Shown: in pieces, positions 33,744 through 41,717 of the stretch | Layout: each line of letters opens with the position of its first letter | Position numbering within the stretch: the first letter of the stretch is position 1 | Assembly: GCA_047639575.1 (NCBI GenBank) | Contig: JBLIOB010000001.1 | Location: 1-64,000 of the forward strand | DNA length: 64,000 nucleotides | Direction of reading: 5' to 3' | Origin: JBLIOB01 sp047639575 | GTDB lineage: Bacteria > Bacteroidota > Bacteroidia > Flavobacteriales_D > Parvicellaceae | Notes under the pieces: generated by a model | The model's input: the letters and a program-made list of their open reading frames with translations, nothing else | The model's database searches: none | What the model was told of the DNA's origin: nothing | Made by a program: the position numbers and the translations under genes

Positions 33744-35516
33744 ATGGGGCATATAATAAGTAACATTCAAATAAAAAACTTCAAATCTGTCAAAAACCAA
33801 GAATTTGATTTATCTGCTTTCTCACCTCTTATTGGATACAATAACGCTGGAAAATCAAACATTTTGGAAGCAATAAAATGGGTTTTAAGAAAAACATCAT
33901 TAAAAAAAGATAGTTTCAACGATATAACTCAACCAATAATAATGATTGGTAAAATCGAAGGAATCACAACCGACATATTAGACAATATTGACCCAGTTCA
34001 TAGAACCAGAATAGTACCATTTCTTAACAATGAAACATTAACCATAAAGAGAATTCAGACAAGTCCAAGTCAGTCTGCCGCTCAAATTCAATTGCAAGTT
34101 TTAGACCCTACCGATGGTACCACATGGCAAAACAATCCTACCGGAATAGATAATGCAATAAAAGATTTATTCCCAGAACCTATTCACATAGGCGCAATGG
34201 AAAATTCCGAAGATGACATTTCAAAATCTAGCACTTCATCTACTATTGGCAAACTATTAGCAGAAATAATAGAACCAATTGAGCTGCAATATGGCCAACA
34301 AGTAAATACAGCGCTGAATGGTCTTAAGGAAATTTTGGATGCCGAAGGAATTCAACGTGCACCAGAACTTACGACTTTTGACCAAGAAATAAATGAAAAA
34401 TTGGAAGCCTTTTTCCCCGATATAAAAGTAAAAGTGCACATTCCAACACCAGAATTAAAAGAAGTTTTCAAAAAAGGAACAATTAAAGTATATGAAAACT
34501 TATTGCCAACACCTAAGGATGTCAGTCTGCTGGGTCATGGTGCACAACGGTCCATTCAAATGACACTTATTAGACATTTAGCGGATTTAAAATTAATCAG
34601 TCAAGAAAATAGGACAACAACATTATTACTGATTGATGAACCTGAACTTTATTTGCATCCGCAAGCAATAGAAATATTAAGAAATTCACTTAAGGTATTA
34701 TCCAATCAAGGGTATCAGGTTATATTTTCAACGCATTCACCTTTTATGATTACTCAAAAAGATGTAGGAAATACGATCCTAATTAGAAAAAATGACGCTC
34801 TAGGAACATATAAAAGAACAACTCTAAAAAGTGCCATTCCGATTGTGGAACAAGAAGCCTCACATCAACTTACCTTATTATACTCTTTGAGTAATTCTAG
34901 TAACATTTTGTTTTCAGAAAAAGTAATACTTACAGAAGGTAAAACAGAAAACAAATTACTACCCATTATTATTGAAAAAGTTACTGGGAAAACAATTTTA
35001 TATCATAAAGCAGCTTTAGTTAAGTTGGATGGTTCGGGAAACACTAAAAAAACAATGCGAGTCCTTACAACAATGGACCTGCCAACCAAAGCAATCGTAG
35101 ATTTAGATTTCGCTTTAAAAAACGGAATAAGAGAGGGTTATTTACAAGCAGACGATGCCGATATCATAAGCTGTCTTGCCGAAATAACAAACTTAGCCGC
35201 TGGAAATAATATTGCAATAGGCTCTGACGGTTGGCCAACAAGCAGTAATGGTTCAATCTCGGCCGCTGCGGGTTTTTCAATTTTAGCTCAATCCACAAAT
35301 ACAGAAGATAACATTATTAATATCTGTGCTAAGATGAAAGATCACAACATATGGGTCTGGAAGCACGGGACAATTGAGGATCAGCTCGATCTTGATGGAA
35401 AAAGTGAGGCTATTTGGGCAGCATTTAATGAGTCATTGGAGCAATCTGATTTAGAAACAATCTTGCCTGTAAAACATCAAGATATTGAGGATTGTATTAA
35501 CTGGCTATTAGATTAA
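33744..35516 (+). CDS. OLD-family ATPase-TOPRIM endonuclease
   Basis: 590 residues. ABC-type ATPase half: Walker A LIGYNNAGKSNILEAIKW (about 27-45), signature-like LLGHGAQRSIQMTLIRHLAD (about 263), Walker B TLLLIDEPELYLHPQA (about 293) and the H-loop STHSPFM (about 330). A TOPRIM nuclease half follows: the glutamate in VILTEGKTENKLLP (about 395) and DLD in KAIVDLDFALKNG (about 450). This layout occurs in OLD nucleases such as GajA of Gabija. The partner here is not a UvrD helicase but an HNH nuclease 35 nt downstream, as in Septu, whose ATPase lacks TOPRIM. The pair therefore looks like a mixed form and is probably an anti-phage module. Confidence 0.85.
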   Translation: MGHIISNIQIKNFKSVKNQEFDLSAFSPLIGYNNAGKSNILEAIKWVLRKTSLKKDSFNDITQPIIMIGKIEGITTDILDNIDPVHRTRIVPFLNNETLTIKRIQTSPSQSAAQIQLQVLDPTDGTTWQNNPTGIDNAIKDLFPEPIHIGAMENSEDDISKSSTSSTIGKLLAEIIEPIELQYGQQVNTALNGLKEILDAEGIQRAPELTTFDQEINEKLEAFFPDIKVKVHIPTPELKEVFKKGTIKVYENLLPTPKDVSLLGHGAQRSIQMTLIRHLADLKLISQENRTTTLLLIDEPELYLHPQAIEILRNSLKVLSNQGYQVIFSTHSPFMITQKDVGNTILIRKNDALGTYKRTTLKSAIPIVEQEASHQLTLLYSLSNSSNILFSEKVILTEGKTENKLLPIIIEKVTGKTILYHKAALVKLDGSGNTKKTMRVLTTMDLPTKAIVDLDFALKNGIREGYLQADDADIISCLAEITNLAAGNNIAIGSDGWPTSSNGSISAAAGFSILAQSTNTEDNIINICAKMKDHNIWVWKHGTIEDQLDLDGKSEAIWAAFNESLEQSDLETILPVKHQDIEDCINWLLD

Positions 35517-35551
35517 ACAAGTTTGTATTAATACAGGGGAAAATCACATAA

Positions 35552-36256
35552 ATGGCTATATCAGATAAATCAAGAAAAAACCTATGGGCTAAATCCGGAA
35601 ATCGTTGTGCAATTTGCAAAACAGAATTATTTGCAAAAGATGAAAGTGAAAATGAGTTTAACATCGGTGAAGAATGCCATATAATAAGTAAAAAAGATAC
35701 TGGCCCAAGACATAAAGAAGGCCTAAGTGATTACGATCATCATAGTAATTTATTATTACTGTGTCGTAATCATCATAAAGAAGTTGACGAACTAATGGAT
35801 ACGTTTACCGAAGATCTCCTTAATTACATAAAAATTAATCATGAAAATTGGGTGAGAAAATCTCTTTCTAAATCAATAGAAGGGGAATCACCGGAAGAAC
35901 CAGCTTTTTTAACCTCGATTAAAACCGGAGCCCAACTACTAAATACATTACGATCAACTTTAGCTACTTCCATCGACTTTGATGAAGTGCGTACTCAAGA
36001 AGAGTCGGTGATCGTTGGAGGAGCAAGTCAAACTTTAACAGAGTATTTAGATATTCTAGAAATTGTGGAACCCGGGGATATTCCAGGATTATCATTACAA
36101 ATGAAAGAATTTATAGAATCTTTGGAATCAAAAGGGTTCTTGCTTTTCGGACAACGTCAAGTGAGATCAATTCAAGTTGGAAGCAAATCTGAAAAAATAG
36201 ATGTTGCTAATTTTGCAATTAAAAGAATTGATAGTCCTGATATCATTGCTTTATGA
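35552..36256 (+). CDS. HNH endonuclease paired with the OLD ATPase
   Basis: 234 residues. The first 100 hold a zinc-finger-type HNH domain: CAICKTELF (CxxC), EECHIISKKDTGPRH with the catalytic His, an Asn-containing HHSNLLLLC, and CRNHHKEVD (CxxHH). The C-terminal 120 residues, with no recognised fold, may contact the ATPase. It follows the OLD gene by 35 nt and is probably translated from the same message. The likely role is DNA cleavage during phage attack. Confidence 0.82.
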   Translation: MAISDKSRKNLWAKSGNRCAICKTELFAKDESENEFNIGEECHIISKKDTGPRHKEGLSDYDHHSNLLLLCRNHHKEVDELMDTFTEDLLNYIKINHENWVRKSLSKSIEGESPEEPAFLTSIKTGAQLLNTLRSTLATSIDFDEVRTQEESVIVGGASQTLTEYLDILEIVEPGDIPGLSLQMKEFIESLESKGFLLFGQRQVRSIQVGSKSEKIDVANFAIKRIDSPDIIAL

Positions 36257-36440
36257 CCATTTGCAATTAAGAAACGAAGTTTGTGCCAGTCTTGAACTCT
36301 GAAGACTCTATTTATCGTTAAGTAAGTACTTATTAAATAGATCTGTTGAACGCCCATTTTTTTTCACATTCAAATGATCTATTATGGTCATAGATTCGGA
36401 TAAAATCCTATTTTTTATAATTCAATTTAAAAGCTTAATC

Positions 36441-37589
36441 ATGAATCTTGACGACATATTAGGTAAAGTTGACAAATCCTTTGATTGGGACAAAACAAAA
36501 AAACTCAACTTTGCAAAGGTCTTCGTAACATTCGTTAAAGTTCGAGCCGCCTACTTGGACCCAAAAAAACGTGCCCGAATCGACCTTGAATTTAATCGAA
36601 GCATAATTATAGAACTATTTCAATTCAAGCCAAATATTAAATTTTTAATCGGTGACTGCGAGGATCAAGCGGTTCTGTTAGATGTACGAAAACGAGAATC
36701 AATGCACTCTCGAAACGAGTTGTTTTTCAATACCGCCTCTGCCCCATTCCAAGAAGACTTTTCAGAGGCCGTGCTATTTGTTTTTAAAAACTATGTAGAC
36801 AAAATCAATAATACTTTTGATTTTAAACTGCTAACATCGTCAATTGATCAGCTAGCAACTGAGCTAAGAGACGAACTAATATCCACCCATTACGTCCTGG
36901 ATTATTTTATCAAACTGAAGCTGGAAATTCTCGATGAAGAATTCCCTCGTTTTTTCGATCCATATTTAAAAACGAATAAATGGTCGATTGATGACAAGGT
37001 CAAATTAGTGCAAAAATTAATTAGCGAATATCGAATAGCACTTCTGGAAGATCGGTTTATTAATCCGGTAGAAAACTTTATGGTGTTAGGATACCGATAT
37101 AAGGTATCTAAAGCCACTTCAGACAAATATGTACTGGCAATTGTATCGTTGCTAAATGATAGACTAGTTGCTTGGGACGAACCTAGAATTGAGCTTACAT
37201 TGAATGACAAAGTAGATCCTAGAATCGAAACTAACTCTGATGAAAACGAGATTTACAGCTACTTTCAAAAACTTAGAAACAAAAACAAAAAAGGACAGGA
37301 GATCATGTCTGAAAAAGAGATTCGCTTATTTATCGGATCAGCATTCGTTAATTGTGAATATCAGAAACTTGAGAACAAATTAAAGCCTAAAACTACGCAG
37401 CAGGCATTAAGAAAATTGGTACACGGATTTTACTACGAGGATAGGAATACCCAAGCTAATAAGCAGAAAGAATATTGCTTATTACTTATCAATAGTTTTG
37501 AGCAGTTTAAATCTTACGATCGAGCTGATGGTGTAGATGATTTATCAAAAAAATTAGGCAATTCTGTGGAAGGACATTATCCTTTTTGA
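36441..37589 (+). CDS. unrecognised element protein
   Basis: 382 residues from the ATG at 36441 (MNLDDILGKVDKSFDWDKTK); an ATG at 36384 would add 19 hydrophobic residues that do not look like a signal peptide and extends into the AT-rich gap. The protein is mostly helical and charged, with no catalytic motif that I can identify. A C-terminal stretch, KPKTTQQALRKLVHGFYYED, suggests a small helical domain. Its place before the HTH_17 gene is where many Bacteroidota elements carry a regulator such as RteC, but I see no RteC signature. Confidence 0.75.
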   Translation: MNLDDILGKVDKSFDWDKTKKLNFAKVFVTFVKVRAAYLDPKKRARIDLEFNRSIIIELFQFKPNIKFLIGDCEDQAVLLDVRKRESMHSRNELFFNTASAPFQEDFSEAVLFVFKNYVDKINNTFDFKLLTSSIDQLATELRDELISTHYVLDYFIKLKLEILDEEFPRFFDPYLKTNKWSIDDKVKLVQKLISEYRIALLEDRFINPVENFMVLGYRYKVSKATSDKYVLAIVSLLNDRLVAWDEPRIELTLNDKVDPRIETNSDENEIYSYFQKLRNKNKKGQEIMSEKEIRLFIGSAFVNCEYQKLENKLKPKTTQQALRKLVHGFYYEDRNTQANKQKEYCLLLINSFEQFKSYDRADGVDDLSKKLGNSVEGHYPF

Positions 37590-37620
37590 CCAAGAATTGG
37601 TGTTTGTAACTGGGGGATTA

Positions 37621-37637
37621 GGGGATCGGTCATCCCC
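37621..37637 (+). terminator. hairpin after the unrecognised element gene
   Basis: GGGGAT-CGGTC-ATCCCC forms a 6-bp GC-rich stem 31 nt past the stop at 37589, but only a short T-poor tract follows. It may end the upstream transcript or be a regulatory hairpin for the HTH_17 gene. Confidence 0.4.
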
Positions 37638-37682
37638 CCTTACTTTATTGATGACCATTGTATCGAATTAAAACTCAATACA

Positions 37683-37991
37683 ATGAAAAAAGAAAACAAT
37701 AAAGAACAAGACGAAAGGCTCCTCTTCAACTTAACCGTAACAGAATTACGTGCTTTAGTAAAAGAGCTATTATTAGAAACTTCGAACGAAAAACCTTCTG
37801 AACCAAACGGACCTGACGAATTAATTCCTCGCAAGGATTTAGCGCGAGAATTCAAAGTATCCTTAGTAACTATAGACAGATGGACTAAACTTAATCTTCT
37901 TCCTAAAGCAATTAAACAAGGCGGTCGTATTTACTTTTCCAGAGCTGACATAAATAAGATGATTTCAGAGAAAGGAGAACGAAATGCTTAA
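37683..37991 (+). CDS. HTH_17/excisionase-like DNA-binding protein
   Basis: 102 residues. After a charged N-terminal helix (about 1-40), the rest is a winged-helix MerR/HTH_17 domain: LIPRKDLAREFKVSLVTIDR, then the wing GGRIYFSRADINKMI. Proteins of this type in Bacteroidota elements act as excisionases or control genes. It overlaps the next small gene by 8 nt. Confidence 0.85.
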   Translation: MKKENNKEQDERLLFNLTVTELRALVKELLLETSNEKPSEPNGPDELIPRKDLAREFKVSLVTIDRWTKLNLLPKAIKQGGRIYFSRADINKMISEKGERNA

Positions 37992-38304
37992 GCTAGACCC
38001 TAAAATTACCCTGCAAGGAATTATTGATGGATTAACAACCAAACTGAATTCCTACTTAAGCGCAGAGCGCCCTTCATACAAAACAACAAAGGCTATGAAG
38101 AACTTAATCAATGACCTCTATCTCGTTTTTGACAATATGGACTTGCTACTTCTCTTCAGTATTTGGACAATTGTAGAGAAAAGAATCTTTGAAATCGAAG
38201 ATTTAGATCCTGAAGTTTCCGTTTTCGTTATTGAACTGAGACGATCAAATAAAAATGACAATAAGGCAATTATTAATCTAAATAATCAATCAGATGAAAA
38301 ATGA
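37984..38304 (+). CDS. small unrecognised element protein
   Basis: 106 residues, mainly helical (DGLTTKLNSYLSAERPSYKT, LLLFSIWTIVEKRIFEIEDL). It overlaps the HTH_17 gene by 8 nt and the DUF3987 gene by 11 nt, so all three are likely one operon. No motif is recognised. Confidence 0.7.
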   Translation: MLKLDPKITLQGIIDGLTTKLNSYLSAERPSYKTTKAMKNLINDLYLVFDNMDLLLLFSIWTIVEKRIFEIEDLDPEVSVFVIELRRSNKNDNKAIINLNNQSDEK

Positions 38305-39538
38305 ATTCCCAAAAGGAGTCTTTCCAGCTGAAGTTGAGGAGATGATTGACGAATGCGTTAAGGTTAATGGATTTAACAGAGACATTCTATGCTGTGCCTT
38401 TCTCACAACCGTATCGAGCATTGTAGGCAATAAATTAAAAGTTAAGATTCAGGACTCGTGGCACGAGAGTATCTGCATTTGGGTAGCTATAGTTGGGTTC
38501 TCAGGTTTAAAGAAGTCACCTGCTATTAAAACCATGATGAAACCAATATTAGACAAAGAAGCAAAATGGTATTTGGAATACATGGAAGTGCAAAAAGAAC
38601 AATCTGATGATTCGGATAAGCCAAAATGTAAACAAATCTACGTGGATGATGCGACTTTCGAAGCACTGGTTACTGTACTATCTAACAATCCAAATGGAGT
38701 GGTGTTGAAGAAAGATGAACTAATGACATTAATTAAAGACTCAGGGCGGTATAGTGGTGCAAGTCAACTTGAGAAACTTATGTCAATTTTTAGCGGTGAG
38801 GATATTAGAATCAATCGTAAAGGCGATGATTACAATGAACTCATCGTTAGCCCTTTTGTAAATATTATTGGAGGCATACAAAACAAAGTAGTGGATGAAC
38901 TTTTCAAGGCGGGCAGACAAGACAATGGATTTGTTTATCGGTTTTTATTCTGCAAACCAGAATCACCCGAACGAAATATGCCCGAAGGGGAATGCAACGA
39001 AGTTATAAGATCTAAATATTACAATCTTGTTAATCGAGTTTTCGAACTTCCTGAATCGCAGACTTCAAAAAATCAAAGCCGAAATATTCACCTTTCTCCC
39101 GATGCTTCAATAGAATTTAAAAGTTGGCAAACAAACTTCATTTATAAAGATGCAGAACATGATGAAGACTTAATTAGCTATAAATCAAAGATGGAAGCGA
39201 ATGCCTGCAGGATTGCGCTTATTCTGGAAACCGCCACATCAGCAGCTAAAAAATCTGCACCGGTCGAAATCTCAAAAAATTCAATGGAGAATGCCATTAG
39301 AATTAGCATGTATTTTATCCGTTGCTATTTGAGCATAACTAAACCAGGTCCATCTGAAAACGTAATTATTAAAGTAAGAATCAGCGCGCTTAGACAACGG
39401 GCAATTGTTTTGTTTAAAGGAGGGCTCAACCTTAAAGAAATTATAGTTAAAACTTATAATGAAGGTTATAGAAATTCCGAAATAAATCAGGCTTTAGGTG
39501 TGCCCAAGGCCACTATTAGCTTATATACCAAGACTTAA
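38294..39538 (+). CDS. DUF3987 protein (element replication/helicase-like)
   Basis: 414 residues. The DUF3987 hallmark layout is visible: a P-loop-like VAIVGFSGLKKSPAIK near residue 75, IYVDDATFEALVTVLSNNPN near 120, LKKDELMTLIKDSGRYS near 145 and SPFVNIIGGIQ near 190. A C-terminal helix-turn-helix-like segment (NSEINQALGVPKATISLYTK) ends the protein. The family is common in mobile elements and is linked to primase-like replication; the exact activity is unknown. It ends just before a large inverted repeat (39643-39730). Confidence 0.8.
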   Translation: MKNEFPKGVFPAEVEEMIDECVKVNGFNRDILCCAFLTTVSSIVGNKLKVKIQDSWHESICIWVAIVGFSGLKKSPAIKTMMKPILDKEAKWYLEYMEVQKEQSDDSDKPKCKQIYVDDATFEALVTVLSNNPNGVVLKKDELMTLIKDSGRYSGASQLEKLMSIFSGEDIRINRKGDDYNELIVSPFVNIIGGIQNKVVDELFKAGRQDNGFVYRFLFCKPESPERNMPEGECNEVIRSKYYNLVNRVFELPESQTSKNQSRNIHLSPDASIEFKSWQTNFIYKDAEHDEDLISYKSKMEANACRIALILETATSAAKKSAPVEISKNSMENAIRISMYFIRCYLSITKPGPSENVIIKVRISALRQRAIVLFKGGLNLKEIIVKTYNEGYRNSEINQALGVPKATISLYTKT

Positions 39539-39642
39539 CCCCATGAACAGTGTTTATGCACCAACACCTTTGTTTACAGATAGTTAAACATTAAACAATG
39601 AACACCAGTCCAAATTAATTTGAATTACGCTATTTCCATTTA

Positions 39643-39730
39643 AACTATAAGTAAAGCAGCTTAAGTATAAGTTAAACATCGGTTAAGCGGGGTTATGTTT
39701 AACCGCTTAAGCTATAGCTTACTTTAGTTT
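39643..39730. repeat. large imperfect inverted repeat (candidate origin or oriT)
   Basis: Nested inverted repeats in an AT-rich gap: outer AACTATAAGTAAAGC with GCTTACTTTAGTT, middle CTTAAG/CTTAAG and GTTAAAC/GTTTAAC, inner TTAAGCGG/CCGCTTAA around a 12-nt loop. Additional TTAAAC copies occur at 39583-39595. It sits between the DUF3987 gene and the small genes, a place fit for a replication or transfer origin. Confidence 0.5.
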
Positions 39731-39742
39731 TAAATCCAATTT

Positions 39743-40093
39743 ATGAAACGTAAAGACCCCTACTCTGGTGAAGAATTTTACCCACACAGGAACAACCAGA
39801 AATTCGCTAGTAAAGAAAATCAGATCAAGTTCAATAATGCAAAGGCTCAACAAAAAAGAGATGCAACTGCCACAGTAAACAAATGGCTTAACTCAAACCG
39901 AAACATCCTTAAAAAACTATTAGGTAAGAAGAACTCCGTTTCAAAAAGCCAAGACTATTTGCTTGGCGCTGGATTCCATTTTCACTACTTCAGTAATAGT
40001 GCTGTAATTGATGGAACACCTTGTCAGATCATTTATGAATATTACATCGTAAACAATGGTGATAAGACCTTCACTATTAAAAAACTAAAATAA
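39743..40093 (+). CDS. small basic unrecognised element protein
   Basis: 116 residues, basic and Asn/Lys-rich at the start (DPYSGEEFYPHRNNQKFASK) and mixed beta at the end. It reads like a small nucleic-acid-binding protein, but I recognise no family. Its stop overlaps the start of the next gene (ATAATGG), so the two are coupled. It follows the inverted repeat by about 10 nt. Confidence 0.65.
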   Translation: MKRKDPYSGEEFYPHRNNQKFASKENQIKFNNAKAQQKRDATATVNKWLNSNRNILKKLLGKKNSVSKSQDYLLGAGFHFHYFSNSAVIDGTPCQIIYEYYIVNNGDKTFTIKKLK

Positions 40094-40290
40094 TGGATTA
40101 CTTATCAATTGGAGATCCTTCTATTCCAAGTTTTAGCTTACCAGTAAAGGCTCAAGTTCCTGCGTCAAATAATAATGCTATTTGGTGGGTAATTGGAGGG
40201 GCGGTTGTAATTGGAGTTATTGGTTATTTAGCTTACCATTATGCCTATAAAATCAAAACTAGAACCAATACAACTGAAAGCGATATTTAG
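40093..40290 (+). CDS. small single-pass membrane protein
   Basis: 65 residues with one membrane helix (AIWWVIGGAVVIGVIGYLAY, about 30-50) followed by a short basic tail. The N-terminal 29 residues would be outside by the positive-inside rule. The gene is coupled to the one before and converges on the T9SS gene at 40287 with a 4-nt overlap of ends. Function unknown. Confidence 0.6.
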   Translation: MDYLSIGDPSIPSFSLPVKAQVPASNNNAIWWVIGGAVVIGVIGYLAYHYAYKIKTRTNTTESDI

Positions 40291-41717
40291 GGTTCCAGCA
40301 TCAATTTTACAGTCCTAGCTTTATGCCCACCAATAACAAAAGAACATAGATATATTCCTGGCGAGAACCCATTTAAATCGAGTTCGATTTGACCTTCACG
40401 AAATAGAACTAGCCTTTCTAAGATTACTTTACCCATTAGGTCTGATATAATCACCTTTTCAATCTCTATCTCAGATTCAAATTGAATTGTAGTCGAACTG
40501 GAAAATGGATTGGGAAAAGCACTTATAGAAATATTAGCAATTTCTTCCTTTATTCCAATCCCATTACACCCCAAATCAATACATCCATAATAATCCGTTC
40601 TAAATAACCACAAATCTTGAGAAAATCCAGCATCGGCAAACACTACTCCCAAAAAGAGTAAGCTGCTATCCCCCAGCTCTTCTACATCATAGATATAATG
40701 ATCATTTAAGCGCTTATCAGGCCTTCGTTGCCATATTTCGTTACAGTTACTATCAACTTTAACTATCCAACCCTGAGGGTCACTTAATGAAGGCGGATGC
40801 ACCGTACCTGCAGCAATGAAAGAACCATCATCCAGTTCATGCCCCGCATACAAGTTCGCTCGGTATATATCTGTTTGATCAAAAATAATTTGATTCTGGA
40901 TAATTCCGTTCGTATTTAACTTCGTTATCTGGCCAGTGTATTCGCTAGCGGTGGACCACAGACCGTAGCACCAATATCCAGTCTTTCCTGCCTCTACAAA
41001 AGCAATTTCACCTCCAAAACTAGTTCCGTAATCCCTTTCCCATTCAAACGCTCCAGATTCATCGACCTTTACTAAGTGCCAATTACCATTTGGCTCTATA
41101 CTGTAGTTATATCCGGACATTAGATATCCTGAATCAACTCCAGGAACTATGCTAAATGCAATATCCGCACCCGCACCACCGTACGTGCTACTGTCAAGTA
41201 TATTACCAAGCGTATCTGTTTTTAGAAACAAAAAATCATTTCCGTTAGAAGGCGAATATTGATATCCACAAAACACATAATTTGAATCATTAGCTACACA
41301 ACCACCTAACAGAATCATCTGAAGAGAATTCACTGTGTAGTATCTGGACCAAACAAGTTCACCTGATTTTTTAATCTTGAAAGTAAATGCGCGTATAGTG
41401 TCTATAGCATTTACATTTCCATAACCAATGATATTATCTTCATGATCAACGTAAAATCCAAGATAGCCAACATCTAAACTTATAGAATCGATAATGGTGA
41501 AATCAACAATTTTATTTCCGTTCGTATCAAACTTTGATAATATTAGATCCCGCTTAACAAAATCATCGGTCCATCCTATCGTATAGAGCGTATCATCAAT
41601 CATTTCCATCCCAATTCCAGCTTCAACCGCACCCCAATCATAGGTGTTATTAAAGAATTGTTGAGCATTGCTGCTAAATCCAATTGAGATAAACGATATG
41701 ATGAGTAGAACTCTCAC
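40287..41717 (-). CDS. T9SS-secreted beta-propeller-like protein
   Basis: 476 residues. Signal peptide RVLLIISFISIGFSSNAQQF; then repeated strands of the type DSGYLMSGYNY, DDGSFIAAGTVHPP and GDSSLLFLGVV, as in WD/delta-60-type propellers found in Bacteroidota exoproteins; and a C-terminal type-A sorting domain starting ISAFPNPFSSSTTIQFESEI and ending in a basic-aliphatic strand. It should be exported by the chromosomal T9SS. It overlaps the giant exoprotein gene by 4 nt and is translated after it. Confidence 0.85.
   Translation of the reverse strand: MRVLLIISFISIGFSSNAQQFFNNTYDWGAVEAGIGMEMIDDTLYTIGWTDDFVKRDLILSKFDTNGNKIVDFTIIDSISLDVGYLGFYVDHEDNIIGYGNVNAIDTIRAFTFKIKKSGELVWSRYYTVNSLQMILLGGCVANDSNYVFCGYQYSPSNGNDFLFLKTDTLGNILDSSTYGGAGADIAFSIVPGVDSGYLMSGYNYSIEPNGNWHLVKVDESGAFEWERDYGTSFGGEIAFVEAGKTGYWCYGLWSTASEYTGQITKLNTNGIIQNQIIFDQTDIYRANLYAGHELDDGSFIAAGTVHPPSLSDPQGWIVKVDSNCNEIWQRRPDKRLNDHYIYDVEELGDSSLLFLGVVFADAGFSQDLWLFRTDYYGCIDLGCNGIGIKEEIANISISAFPNPFSSSTTIQFESEIEIEKVIISDLMGKVILERLVLFREGQIELDLNGFSPGIYLCSFVIGGHKARTVKLMLEP

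Noticed and set aside
36384..36440. Earlier ATG for the unrecognised element protein, or an RteC assignment
   Set aside because: The extra residues look like translated AT-rich leader, and no RteC sequence signature could be recognised.
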